From CAYXVU01 sp964468725 (GTDB lineage: Bacteria > Acidobacteriota > Blastocatellia > UBA7656), in contig CAYXVU010000034.1 of NCBI GenBank assembly GCA_964468725.1, positions 1 to 36,917 on the forward strand: a stretch of DNA of 36,917 nt, in the 5' to 3' direction. The notes beneath the pieces are model-generated. The model was not told where the DNA came from, did no database searches, and was given only the letters and a program-made list of their open reading frames with translations. Shown piece by piece: positions 19,260 through 27,511 of the stretch. Made by a program: the position numbers and the translations under genes. Within the stretch, counting starts at the first letter, position 1; each line of letters begins with the position of its first letter.

Positions 19260-21997
19260 TGAAACGCCATCTCCTCAATCTCTGCGACTTCCTCCAATGC
19301 AACGCCACCCGCTACGGTGATCTTTCGCCAAGCAGTCGCTGACCACAGTTCTTCGCGCACCATCTTCTCCGCCTCGATCAAGGCTCGATAGCGCGACTCC
19401 GGACGTTGGAATAGCACATCCGGATGGCCGTCCTCAACGATGCGCCCGCCTTCGATGACCAGCACGCGATCAAAATCCAACGTCTCGATCACATCATGGC
19501 TGATGCAGAGTAGTGTTGCGTCTTGCCATAAGCGGCGCGCGCCAAAGAGCAACGCGCGCCGCTGTTGCCGGTCAAGCCCGCGAAACGCTTCGTCGAGGAT
19601 GACCAATCGAGCATCTGGCCTCAGCATGGCTCTGCCCAATCGCACGCGCTGCCCTTCGCCGCCCGAAACCAACGCGCCGCCTTCGCCGAGCACAGTCTGC
19701 AACCCATCGGGAAGCTTCTCCAGAACCTGACGCAAGTTGGCGGCTTCCGTTACGCGGCCAATATCCATTGCCGCGCCCGTCTCCGTTCCATATAGCAGGT
19801 TGTCAATCAGCGAGCGATTCCATAGATGAACCGCCGGATCAACCCAAGCCGTCATTCGGCGCAAACGGTCTAGCCGTTCACCATTCAGAGGCAAGCCGTC
19901 AACTAATACTCGCCCCGTTGCTGGCCGATGCCATCCCATCAGCAATCCCGCCAGACTCGATTTCCCGGCTCCCGATGGGCCGATAATCGCAGTGTGGCTT
20001 CCCGACTCTAATCGCAGATTGATATCTTCCAACACAATGTGGCCAGCGGCTCGAACATCCACCTGTTCAAAGTGGATGCTCACACCGGCGTTGCCGCTCG
20101 GAGAGAAGAGCGAATCCGACACGACAAGGTTGCTCTCCTCACCCTCTTCGGGCGCGCCGAGCGGTTCCAGCAGCCGCGTCGTCAAGTTTCGATAAGTGGG
20201 ATACTGGCGGATGATCAATGCGACTTCCTGCCCAAGTAAAGGCAGGCTGAATGCCCAATAGAGCAGCAGCAATGTGCTTCCGGCATCGCCGCCCTGTTTG
20301 AGGCTTTCATACAACAACCAAGCGACCAATCCATAACCGATGAAAGACTGAATGCCTTCGAGGGCGACTGCGAGTTTCTGGCGCGACAAACAGGTGCGCA
20401 CCCATTCGACCAACAAGCTTTCGTGTTCCCGTCTGACCGCCTTCTCTGCTCCGTGTGCGCGGATGGCCGTCAACCCAAGCAGAGCGTCCAGATAAAAACG
20501 GCTTAAGGCTCCCGCATGGGTGCGGAGCCGCAGATCATATTCGGTCAGCAACGGATAGAAAGCGAAAGAGAAACCAGCGCCAAACGCTGCTGCCAGAATG
20601 GCAATGGGTGCGATAGTCGGGTCTAGCCACACGATTCCGGCGGCGGTCAAGATCAACCCGGATAACGCGCGCGCCAGCCGCCCTCCTAAGTTGGGCAGAT
20701 TGCGCAAGGTATGAGCCGCGTGTACGCGTTCGGCCATATCCGAGATCAGGCGGCTGCGAAAATACTGTTCGCCGAGGCGCGGGAGCTTATCCATAAAAGC
20801 GAGCCGTAAGCGCGTTTCCAATCGCCGCCCCAGACGCAACAGACCGGAAGCAATGGGTAGCTCAATCACGAACAGAGCGACCACAAACAGCACGAGAGCC
20901 GATACGGCGCCGAGTCGCTGTTCGACAATCCCCAATTCGTGGCTCATATTGAAAAGGCCAAGAAAGAGCAGGGCTTCGATGAGCGTACCGGCTAAAGCCA
21001 GCAACAGCGCGAAGGCGAGCAGCAGCGGTGAAAAGAGGCCGTCTCTGCCCATCAGGCGAAAGGATTCACGAATCGGATTGACGGAAGGCTCGTCGAGAGC
21101 TGCCGCCAATTCCGGCGAGAGATGAGCGAGCAGTGCAGCCTTGCCCGCCGTCTGGTTTTCAGCAGCAGGCTTCGGCCTTTGCAGCCCCACCGCCCGCACC
21201 AGAACCGCGCCGCGCACCAACAGATGCTCTTCCGAATCGCCCCCCGACGCGGCTGGCTGCACCGACCAATATGCAGCGGGAATGATTTGATGGTCTATGG
21301 CTTCCCTCTCGCAAGCGCGACGAAAGAAAGTGACCAATAATTGCGCGGCTTTCCTGCCGGAGCGTATCCCGCCCGCCCGCACGATTTGATCGGTCATTCG
21401 GGTTGCCGCATCGAGCGCTGCAAGCGGCAGCCAATGCGAAGTCGTGCAAGCTTCGGCTTTCAGGCGTGCTATGGTCGGCTTATCAATCCCCAAGTTGGCA
21501 AGCTGTCTATCGAGAACCTGGAAGAAGTCCGGCGAACCTGCCCACTCTCGCCAAGTTGCAGCGGGAACCGGAGAGGTGTGGAGATAGAGGTGGTCGAGCA
21601 GTTGTCGAGAGGTAAGCCATCGCCTGCCGATTGCTGGGTCCATCACCTGTATCAAACCCCGATACAGACGCCAAGCGACAACGAAGTGCGTCGTCTGGTT
21701 GGGCTGGCGAATCACCAGTATGGCCGGAAGCGCTTGCGCCTTCTTCACGAAGAGGTGATCGGCAGGAAGCATAATCTGCTCTGCTTCGAGGCCAAGTTGA
21801 TTGGCAACCTCCTCGATGGCATCAATGGAGGTGCCGTCAACACCGGTCTGGCAGGCTTCCCGCAACCGGCCATAGTTGACAGGCTGGTGAAATCCTTCGA
21901 GCAAACATTTGAGCGCTGCAGGCCCGCAATCCATCGCCGAACTTTGAATCACCTCCGGCGCGAGCCATCGCCTTTTTCTGGTGAGCGGCAGATTCAT
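19256..21997 (-). CDS. C39 peptidase-containing ABC exporter (leader-cleaving), NHLM/NHLP type
   Basis: Protein of 913 residues, longer than the ~700 usual for peptidase-containing ABC exporters. The N-terminal C39 peptidase domain is intact, with oxyanion Gln18, Cys24 (DCGPAALKCL), His104 (TTHFVVAW) and Asp120 (VMDPA). An extra ~180-residue segment (about 150-330) separates it from the membrane domain. The nucleotide-binding domain has GPSGAGKSS, LVSGGEGQR and LVILDEAF. The family cleaves leader peptides after a two-residue small motif (GG, GA, GS) during export. The nearest candidate substrate is the repeat precursor at 24749-25260, where KAG precedes each NHNQT core. The HlyD gene ends only a few bases away, so this is one operon. 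Confidence 0.9.
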   Translation of the reverse strand: MNLPLTRKRRWLAPEVIQSSAMDCGPAALKCLLEGFHQPVNYGRLREACQTGVDGTSIDAIEEVANQLGLEAEQIMLPADHLFVKKAQALPAILVIRQPNQTTHFVVAWRLYRGLIQVMDPAIGRRWLTSRQLLDHLYLHTSPVPAATWREWAGSPDFFQVLDRQLANLGIDKPTIARLKAEACTTSHWLPLAALDAATRMTDQIVRAGGIRSGRKAAQLLVTFFRRACEREAIDHQIIPAAYWSVQPAASGGDSEEHLLVRGAVLVRAVGLQRPKPAAENQTAGKAALLAHLSPELAAALDEPSVNPIRESFRLMGRDGLFSPLLLAFALLLALAGTLIEALLFLGLFNMSHELGIVEQRLGAVSALVLFVVALFVIELPIASGLLRLGRRLETRLRLAFMDKLPRLGEQYFRSRLISDMAERVHAAHTLRNLPNLGGRLARALSGLILTAAGIVWLDPTIAPIAILAAAFGAGFSFAFYPLLTEYDLRLRTHAGALSRFYLDALLGLTAIRAHGAEKAVRREHESLLVEWVRTCLSRQKLAVALEGIQSFIGYGLVAWLLYESLKQGGDAGSTLLLLYWAFSLPLLGQEVALIIRQYPTYRNLTTRLLEPLGAPEEGEESNLVVSDSLFSPSGNAGVSIHFEQVDVRAAGHIVLEDINLRLESGSHTAIIGPSGAGKSSLAGLLMGWHRPATGRVLVDGLPLNGERLDRLRRMTAWVDPAVHLWNRSLIDNLLYGTETGAAMDIGRVTEAANLRQVLEKLPDGLQTVLGEGGALVSGGEGQRVRLGRAMLRPDARLVILDEAFRGLDRQQRRALLFGARRLWQDATLLCISHDVIETLDFDRVLVIEGGRIVEDGHPDVLFQRPESRYRALIEAEKMVREELWSATAWRKITVAGGVALEEVAEIEEMAFQ

Positions 21998-23256
21998 TTT
22001 TCCTTCCCGTCTGCAGTCGTCGTTGCCATCGCCGATTCGAGGTTTGCCGGAGATGTTATCCCCAGTCGCTTTCCGGCTGCACGCAGCGCCAGCCGGGCAG
22101 GCGAGAGGCGTTCGACTTCAACCTCAACCGAGCCAGGCATACCATGCTGAAACGGGATGGCAGAGGCGGCATCGAGATGGGCGGCTAGCTCGACGCGTAC
22201 TCTGCCGTTGCGCGCTTCGCTGGCGCACTTCGAGACGGTTGCGACGATGCTGCCATATTGAGTCCAAGGAAACCCATCGAGTCTGAGCCGCGCGGTCTGA
22301 CCCGGATAGATGCGGCCTAGCGCTTCTTGCGGGAGAAATTCCGCAATCACTCGCAGATAGCCGTTCGGGATGACGGTCGCAATCTTATCCCCTTCCCGAA
22401 CCATCGAGCCGACGCGCAGGTTGGCAATCTCGCCAAGCTGGCCATCTATCGGCGCGCGAATCTGCCGCCTGTCGATTTCATGCTCTACGCGTTCAAGGAT
22501 AGCCTGCTCGATTTGCATGGAACCTTTGAGAGAGACGAGTTCCTGTTTGAGCCGCTCTATGCGCGTCCGATGCTCATCCTCTTTTGACTGCTGATCTTTT
22601 TGGAGGCGAACGATGGCGAGTTGGAGGGCGCTGACTTGCGCGTTGTGCTGTTTGGCTTCGGCACGGGCGCGCAACATATCAACTTCGGGGACGAGTCCAC
22701 TGGCGTGCAGGCTCGTCAGGCGCTTTGCCTGCTCATCGGCGAAGCGCGCGGCGGCCTCGGACTGCTCGTAACGGGCGTGCGCTTCTTCAATGGCAGCCTG
22801 AGAAGAGAGGCGCAAATCCGCTATGGTCATCTCTTCAGAGCGGATTTGCTGAAGCACGGCATCCTGCTGCAAGGCGAAGGCATTGCGGCGCGCCTGCCCT
22901 TCTTTGAGCTTGAGTTGATCCGGCAGATTCTCCAACTCGACGAGCACCTGTCCGGCTTTGACCTGCTGACCGATCACCATGTGGAGGGTGACGACTAGGC
23001 CGGTGGCGGAGGATTCAGCCGGATGCACCTCCGCCGCCACCTCCAAACGAGCTGATTCAGAGAGCGTATAGACCGAGACTCTCGCCATAAATGCCCAGGT
23101 GAGCCAACCGGCTAAGATCAAAGCCACACACGATATTTTGACTGCCGAGCGCCGGAAGCGGTCGCCGTCAAGCGCGCGCAATGAACGCGAGAAAGAGACG
23201 GATGGCGGCAATCGCTTCAAAGAAGAATTCATTCGCTTGCTGGTTGATGCGCTCAT
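21994..23256 (-). CDS. HlyD-family periplasmic adaptor of the peptide exporter
   Basis: Protein of 420 residues. One N-terminal transmembrane helix (about 43-62, VALILAGWLTWAFMA) is followed by a barrel-sandwich half (GLVVTLHMVIGQQVKAGQVL), a long coiled-coil hairpin (about 115-265), and the second half (IRAPIDGQLGEI, then NLRVGSMVREGD). It is anchored in the inner membrane and links the ABC pair to the envelope. Its stop overlaps the start of the C39 ABC gene by 4 nt, indicating coupling. A gap of 201 nt separates it from the TPR gene upstream. Confidence 0.88.
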   Translation of the reverse strand: MSASTSKRMNSSLKRLPPSVSFSRSLRALDGDRFRRSAVKISCVALILAGWLTWAFMARVSVYTLSESARLEVAAEVHPAESSATGLVVTLHMVIGQQVKAGQVLVELENLPDQLKLKEGQARRNAFALQQDAVLQQIRSEEMTIADLRLSSQAAIEEAHARYEQSEAAARFADEQAKRLTSLHASGLVPEVDMLRARAEAKQHNAQVSALQLAIVRLQKDQQSKEDEHRTRIERLKQELVSLKGSMQIEQAILERVEHEIDRRQIRAPIDGQLGEIANLRVGSMVREGDKIATVIPNGYLRVIAEFLPQEALGRIYPGQTARLRLDGFPWTQYGSIVATVSKCASEARNGRVRVELAAHLDAASAIPFQHGMPGSVEVEVERLSPARLALRAAGKRLGITSPANLESAMATTTADGKEK

Positions 23257-23457
23257 AGTATCCCATCCGGCTCTGTGCCTTCCTTTTCATGATGACTGGC
23301 AGGTCGCCAATTATTCCGAACGCGGGAAGACAAAATCGAATTGCGCGGTTATGGACTGCGCGCAGCCCACATTGGCGGGAATGCTTAGTAGTCAAGTAAT
23401 GTAAAGCATAGATGAGACAGCGGCGCGGTCAAGAAACATTTGCAGATGGGGGGAAGA

Positions 23458-24585
23458 TCAGAGGCGGGGCGTGGTGGTTTGTGATAAGAGGGCATAACTT
23501 TCAGCGACGGCCAGCACATCCGGATGATGCGCATCGAGCCGCGTTCGCATAATCGAGAGCGCGCGATGATAGAGTTGCTCTGCTTCGCCTTCTCGCTTCT
23601 GTTCGCTGTATAGTCCTGCGAGGTTGTTCAGCGTGAGAGCCGCTTCCAAGCTATCCGAGCCGAAGATTTTTTCTTTCATATCCAGAGCGCGTTGATACAG
23701 TCGTTCGGCTTCTCCGTGATTGCCTTTTGCTTGATGAATCGCAGCCAGATTGTTCAGATTGACGGCGATTTCGTAGTGCTCGTCGCCATAAGCGCGCTCG
23801 AATATCTTCAGCGCGCGATGGTAGAGGCGTTCCGCCTCTGCGTACTTCCCCTGCCCATCGAGCAACGCGGCAAGCGCCGCCATATCTGCCGCAACCGTAG
23901 GGTGATTCGCCCCGAAAGCGCGTTTGCGTAGAGCCACGGAACGGCGGGCAAATGGCTCTCCGGCGCGATACTGGCCGCGCGCATGTTCAAGCCCGCCCAG
24001 ATTGTGATAGATGGAGGCCGTATCCGGGTGGTCGGCTCCCTTCAGAGTTTCAACAATCGAAAGGGCGCGCAGGTAAAGCGGCTGCGCTTCATCAAAGCGA
24101 CCCAAGTATTTATAGAGTACGGCAAGTTCATTGAGCGCACCGGCGACTTCAAGACGCAGAGCGCCGAAAATCTGTTCCGCGCGCGTGAGGGCGCAAACCA
24201 GCAGCGGTTCAGCTTCCCGATAATGCCCTTGAAGGCGAAGCACGCGCCCCAGATTCAACAGCGATTGAATGAGCAGGCTCCCCAAGTCTTCATCCACTTG
24301 ACCATCGGCGCAGGCTACATTCTCGGCGATTTGGACAGCGCGGCGATAGAGCCGTTCCGCTTCAGAGTAGGCGCAGCGGTCTTCATGAATCGCTCCCATA
24401 TTGTTGAGCACGGTTCCGAGATCAGGGCAGTCACTCCCTTCGGCTTCTTCAATCAAGCGCAGGCTGCGACGAAACAAAGAGAGCGCTTTGTGCGCCTTCC
24501 CTTCTTGATAGCATGCAACTCCCGATTCGTTCAGGTTGCACGCCAACTTCAGTGCATCCCTACTCAGGGTTTCGCCAGCCTTCAT
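23458..24585 (-). CDS. Kinesin-light-chain-like tetratricopeptide repeat protein
   Basis: The ATG at 24585 is preferred (375 residues) because GGAGG lies about 8 nt upstream; the frame opens at 24621. The protein is made of about eight 42-residue TPR units of the kinesin-light-chain type. Recurring features are NNLAAIHQAKGNHGEAERL, LYHRALSI and VAVNLNNL-like helices. There is no signal peptide, membrane segment or catalytic motif, so it is probably a cytoplasmic scaffold. It lies directly between the repeat precursor and the exporter on the same strand. A role in recognising or delivering the precursor is plausible but not shown. Confidence 0.85.
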   Translation of the reverse strand: MKAGETLSRDALKLACNLNESGVACYQEGKAHKALSLFRRSLRLIEEAEGSDCPDLGTVLNNMGAIHEDRCAYSEAERLYRRAVQIAENVACADGQVDEDLGSLLIQSLLNLGRVLRLQGHYREAEPLLVCALTRAEQIFGALRLEVAGALNELAVLYKYLGRFDEAQPLYLRALSIVETLKGADHPDTASIYHNLGGLEHARGQYRAGEPFARRSVALRKRAFGANHPTVAADMAALAALLDGQGKYAEAERLYHRALKIFERAYGDEHYEIAVNLNNLAAIHQAKGNHGEAERLYQRALDMKEKIFGSDSLEAALTLNNLAGLYSEQKREGEAEQLYHRALSIMRTRLDAHHPDVLAVAESYALLSQTTTPRL

Positions 24586-24675
24586 AACACCAGCCTCCGC
24601 GCAACCGGCTGTAGGAACCAATCCCCTAGCCTTGAGAGCCGCGCTTTCCGAATTCCCGCAGGTTCCATCCGGCGA

Positions 24676-24723
24676 CCATGAGGCCGGAGGCCGTAAAACA
24701 CTGAACAGCCTCCAGCCTCATGG
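24676..24723 (-). terminator. Strong stem-loop between the precursor and TPR genes, possible attenuator
   Basis: Arms 24676-24691 (CCATGAGGCCGGAGGC) and 24708-24723 pair at 15 of 16 positions around a 16-nt loop. No U-run follows on the minus strand. A partial terminator or RNA-processing site after a precursor gene would give more precursor than exporter. This is inferred from position. Confidence 0.45.
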
Positions 24724-24748
24724 CAGTCACAAACGAAGTTCGCCGCGT

Positions 24749-25260
24749 TTAACGCACTGCACGAACGATGGTCTGGTTATGATTGAGGTTCAACGAACCA
24801 GCCTTCACGCCGCTCTTGATGCGAATGCTTTTGCGCACTTGCGTCTGGTTATGATTGAGGTTCAATGAACCAGCCTTCACGCCGCTCTTGATGCGAATGG
24901 CTTTACGCACCAGTGTCTGGTTGTGATTGATGACGCCGCCAGCTTTCACGCCGCTCTTGATGCGAATGCTTTTGCGCACTTGCGTCTGGTTATGATTGAG
25001 GTTCAANNNNNNNNNNNNNNNNNNNNNNNNNNNNNNNNNNNNNNNNNNNNNNNNNNNNNNNNNNNNNNNNNNNNNNNNNNNNNNNNNNNNNNNNNNNNNN
25101 NNNNNNCGCTCTTGATGCGAATGCTTTTGCGCACTTGCGTCTGGTTATGATTGAGGTTCAACGAACCGGCCTTCACGCCGCTCTTGATGCGAATGCTTTT
25201 GTGCGTCTGGTTGTGGTTAGGGGTCAAGGCACCCGCTTTCACATTGGTCTTTACTCTCAT
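24749..25260 (-). CDS. Repeat-built secreted-peptide precursor with multiple NHNQT cores (gap inside)
   Basis: The start at ATG 25260 is chosen because AAAGG lies 9 nt upstream; the in-frame ATG at 25269 sits too close to it. The first unit is MRVKTNVKAG, then ALTPNHNQT, then HKS. Later units are IRIKSGVKAG, then SLNLNHNQT, then QVRKS, of 21-24 residues. Six NHNQT motifs are visible: two before and four after the 100-N gap at 25007-25106. The last unit ends NHNQTIVRAVR and stops. Each internal unit repeats the leader-like start of the protein, so this looks like a chain of [leader-like + core] modules. KAG before each core could be a C39 cleavage point. The genes downstream are TPR, HlyD and two ABC exporters. 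No RiPP-modifying enzyme is nearby. I cannot name the family. Confidence 0.7.
24771..25227. repeat. In-frame tandem DNA repeat of 66-72 bp (precursor array)
   Basis: The landmark GTCTGGTT recurs at 24771, 24843, 24915, 24984, 25139 and 25205. Spacings are 72, 72, 69, then gap, then 66. All spacings free of the gap are multiples of three, and most base changes are silent, so selection is on the peptide. Confidence 0.9.
25007..25106. other. Assembly gap (100 N placeholder) inside the precursor repeat array
   Basis: Exactly 100 N in the middle of near-identical repeats. The landmark spacing across it (155) is not a multiple of three, so the real length differs. A minimal join would need only about 17 nt; any number of extra 72-nt units could be missing. 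Confidence 0.95.
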
Positions 25261-25626
25261 TTCGTTCATCCTTTCAGCGAATTTAATAACCGTTTCTTGA
25301 GTAGCCAATAAACACGAAGTATCAACCCGCATTTCTTTATGTCTCAAAAAACTGATCACCGTTTGAATACGCCTCTGCACACAGATTATTCCCAACCCGA
25401 ACAGGAAATTTTTCGCTGCTCGCTGTCTATTTTATTTTGAATGGCACGCCGCGAATCGGCCTCAACCGTGAGCTTCTTTCACGCGTCGCTCCTCTCAATG
25501 CGATGACCAACCGGCGCGCGCCGACGATCTGACGAGGCAAGCGTAAGGACGACGAAAAAATCTCTTGAAACAATGTTTCATCTGTGATACAACAGCGTCA
25601 CCCTGATTGAGCGGGAGGAAAGCGTG
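25261..25626. promoter_or_regulatory. Divergent non-coding region between the precursor and the retron locus
   Basis: This region should hold the minus-strand precursor promoter and a plus-strand promoter at 25565-25593. AT content rises at about 25390-25440. The reading frame that extends the precursor upstream to 25395 has no ribosome-binding site and no repeat character, so I treat it as untranslated. Confidence 0.45.
25565..25593 (+). promoter_or_regulatory. Putative promoter with overlapping palindrome
   Basis: TTGAAA (25565-25570), a 17-nt spacer and TACAAC (25588-25593) fit a sigma-70-like promoter. TGAAAC-AAT-GTTTCA at 25566-25580 is a perfect dyad covering the -35, as an operator would. 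Confidence 0.4.
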
Positions 25627-25755
25627 ATGCTGCAAGAAAGTTTCAGATTGTTCGGTCAGCCGAGTCAGCCTTTAACAAACGGGTTGTTACCTCCATCTGG
25701 CGGCAAAATTATTCTTGAGTTATCCGCGTCGCAGCCTATAATGGAGTCGCCTTAA
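25627..25755 (+). CDS. Possible small ORF upstream of the retron genes
   Basis: ATG 25627 has a good GGAGG ribosome-binding site 8 nt upstream and lies about 35 nt after a putative promoter. The frame encodes 42 residues beginning MLQESFRLFGQPSQP, with no recognised domain and no membrane segment. Its 3' part overlaps the stronger promoter at 25715-25742, which argues against coding. It could be a leader ORF or chance. Confidence 0.3.
   Translation: MLQESFRLFGQPSQPLTNGLLPPSGGKIILELSASQPIMESP
25715..25742 (+). promoter_or_regulatory. Putative sigma-70 promoter of the retron-type operon
   Basis: TTGAGT (25715-25720), a 16-nt spacer, then a consensus TATAAT (25737-25742), about 140 nt before the first gene. 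This is the best promoter match I found in the window. Confidence 0.55.
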
Positions 25756-25883
25756 ACAGGCAGCACGGTTTAAGCGCCCCTAACACCCATCCACATCAAT
25801 ACCACGTAAACAGAGTTTGAAGAGCAAACTCGGCAGTTGACCTGTGAGGTCATGGGCGACCTTCATTCTCCAAGAGGGCAGTG

Positions 25884-27368
25884 ATGTCTGAAGAGAAAAC
25901 CTATCTGGAATTATCGGAAGCGAGCGGCAGCGCGCACAAATTTTACGAAGTCACGATCAAGGGCGCGGAGTTAGCCATTCGTTTCGGGCGCATTGGCGAT
26001 GCCGGGCAGTTGCAGACGAAGACCTTTAGCGATGCCGACAAAGCGCGCGCTGAAGCGCAAAAGAAGATCAACGAAAAGCTCCGCAAAGGCTATGAGCAAG
26101 CGGTGCAAGGGATGCGGCAGAAGCGTGCGGTGACCCGGCGTTCGGCAATGCTTGCCCAACTGGTTGCTGCGGCGGGCGGCGCATCACCGGCTCGGTCATC
26201 TTCGTCAGCAGCGCGGCGCGGCGTGAGCATGCCTGCCCTACAGCCTGCGCCGGTATTGTGGAAGTTTGAATCGCAAGCCGGATCGTTTGGCATCTTCGTT
26301 GATGATGAACTCTGTTGGATGGGCAACGACGAAGGCAAAGTGTTTTCCCTCACTCACGATGGCGAAGTGCGCGGCAAATTCAAATTGCCAGACGGCGTGA
26401 AGTGTTTGGTATCGGACGGCGCATGGCTTTATGCCGGATGCGATGATGGCAATGTTTATGATTTAACCGGCAAGCTGCCGCGCATCGCTTATCAGATCAC
26501 GCCCGATGTAGACATCTTCTGGCTGGACATCGCCGACGGCGTGCTGGCGGTTTCGGATTGCGATGGCAGAATCACGGTCATCAATCACGAAGACGAATCG
26601 CAATGGATGAAGAAGAGTTCGGGCGATATGGGCTGGATGGTACGCTGCGATGAAATCGGCGTCTATCACGGCACGACGACCGGCGTGACGATGTACGACT
26701 GGGAAGATGGCCGCGTCATCTGGGAGCAGACGACCGAAGGGCCTGTGTTGTTCGGCTGGCAGGAAGAGGCTTTGCTCTTTGCCTGTACGGCCCGTTGCCT
26801 TGTGCATTCGCTGACCAAATCCGGCCAGATGGGTACGGCGTATCGTTGCGATGCGATTCTCTTCTCGTGCGCGGCGGCGGACGGCAAGTATGTCTTCGCA
26901 GCCGACAATTTAGGCGCGGTCTATTGCTTTGACGCGACAGGCGAGCGCCTGTGGAAACTGGCCACCGGATGCGGCGCGGCATACTCGATGCAATATCACA
27001 AGGAGCGGCTCTACATCGTTACCACACACGGCACGCTGGCTTGCATTGATGCCAGTGAAGCGGCAATCAAAGCCGCGCAGCAAGGCACGGTTCCCGAAGC
27101 CACAACGATCACCGCGCCCGCCATCGAAGAGGTATCGTCGTCCGCTCTGGAAACGACTGCGGATACGAGCGGCGGCGTGCTGGTCGAATGTTTTCAGGAT
27201 GGCAGCAAGCTGCGGGTGCGGGTCGTTTCGGCAGGGTATAACCGCGACTGGCATTGCCAGTTCCCAAAAGAGATACGCCAAGCCGGTGCGCGCTATGTCG
27301 TAGACGAAGTGCGCGAAGCACGCGGCGGGTTTTATCGCGTGCGCGGCAATATCCGGAGACTGGAATAG
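25884..27368 (+). CDS. WGR-domain beta-propeller protein, first gene of the retron-type locus
   Basis: The ATG at 25884 has AGAGGG just upstream; a GTG at 25881 is also possible. The product has 494 residues. The N-terminal WGR domain (about 5-85) carries the variant motif IRFGRIGDAGQ. A low-complexity linker (about 95-120) leads to a PQQ/WD-like beta-propeller (about 125-400) with recurring blade motifs such as GNVYDLTG, GAVYCFDATGERLWKL and GTLACIDA. The C-terminal ~60 residues form a separate small domain (WHCQFPKEIRQAGARYVV). WGR domains bind nucleic-acid ends in PARPs and are common in bacterial MolR-like proteins. There is no catalytic motif. Same strand and close to the ARM/HEAT gene, which also begins with WGR; I infer a sensor or accessory role. 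Confidence 0.82.
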   Translation: MSEEKTYLELSEASGSAHKFYEVTIKGAELAIRFGRIGDAGQLQTKTFSDADKARAEAQKKINEKLRKGYEQAVQGMRQKRAVTRRSAMLAQLVAAAGGASPARSSSSAARRGVSMPALQPAPVLWKFESQAGSFGIFVDDELCWMGNDEGKVFSLTHDGEVRGKFKLPDGVKCLVSDGAWLYAGCDDGNVYDLTGKLPRIAYQITPDVDIFWLDIADGVLAVSDCDGRITVINHEDESQWMKKSSGDMGWMVRCDEIGVYHGTTTGVTMYDWEDGRVIWEQTTEGPVLFGWQEEALLFACTARCLVHSLTKSGQMGTAYRCDAILFSCAAADGKYVFAADNLGAVYCFDATGERLWKLATGCGAAYSMQYHKERLYIVTTHGTLACIDASEAAIKAAQQGTVPEATTITAPAIEEVSSSALETTADTSGGVLVECFQDGSKLRVRVVSAGYNRDWHCQFPKEIRQAGARYVVDEVREARGGFYRVRGNIRRLE

Positions 27369-27511
27369 ACAGATGGAATAATAAAAACTGGCAATCAGGA
27401 TTCGAGAATTTCAGAGGGGATGCAAACCGATCAATGACTTTCGATTCTCAACAATGAGATTCTGAATTTCTGAATTCTCTATTCCTGAATTCCATCTTTA
27501 GCCTTTTCGTT

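Noticed and set aside
23168..23395. 75-residue minus-strand frame overlapping the HlyD start
   Set aside because: Out of frame with HlyD over its first ~90 nt, no domain and no clear ribosome-binding site.
24771..25227. CRISPR array
   Set aside because: Repeats are contiguous with no unique spacers, spacings are multiples of three, and the array is an in-frame peptide repeat.
25269..25395. Longer N-terminus for the repeat precursor
   Set aside because: The extra residues lack repeat character and a ribosome-binding site; AAAGG is correctly spaced only for the ATG at 25260.
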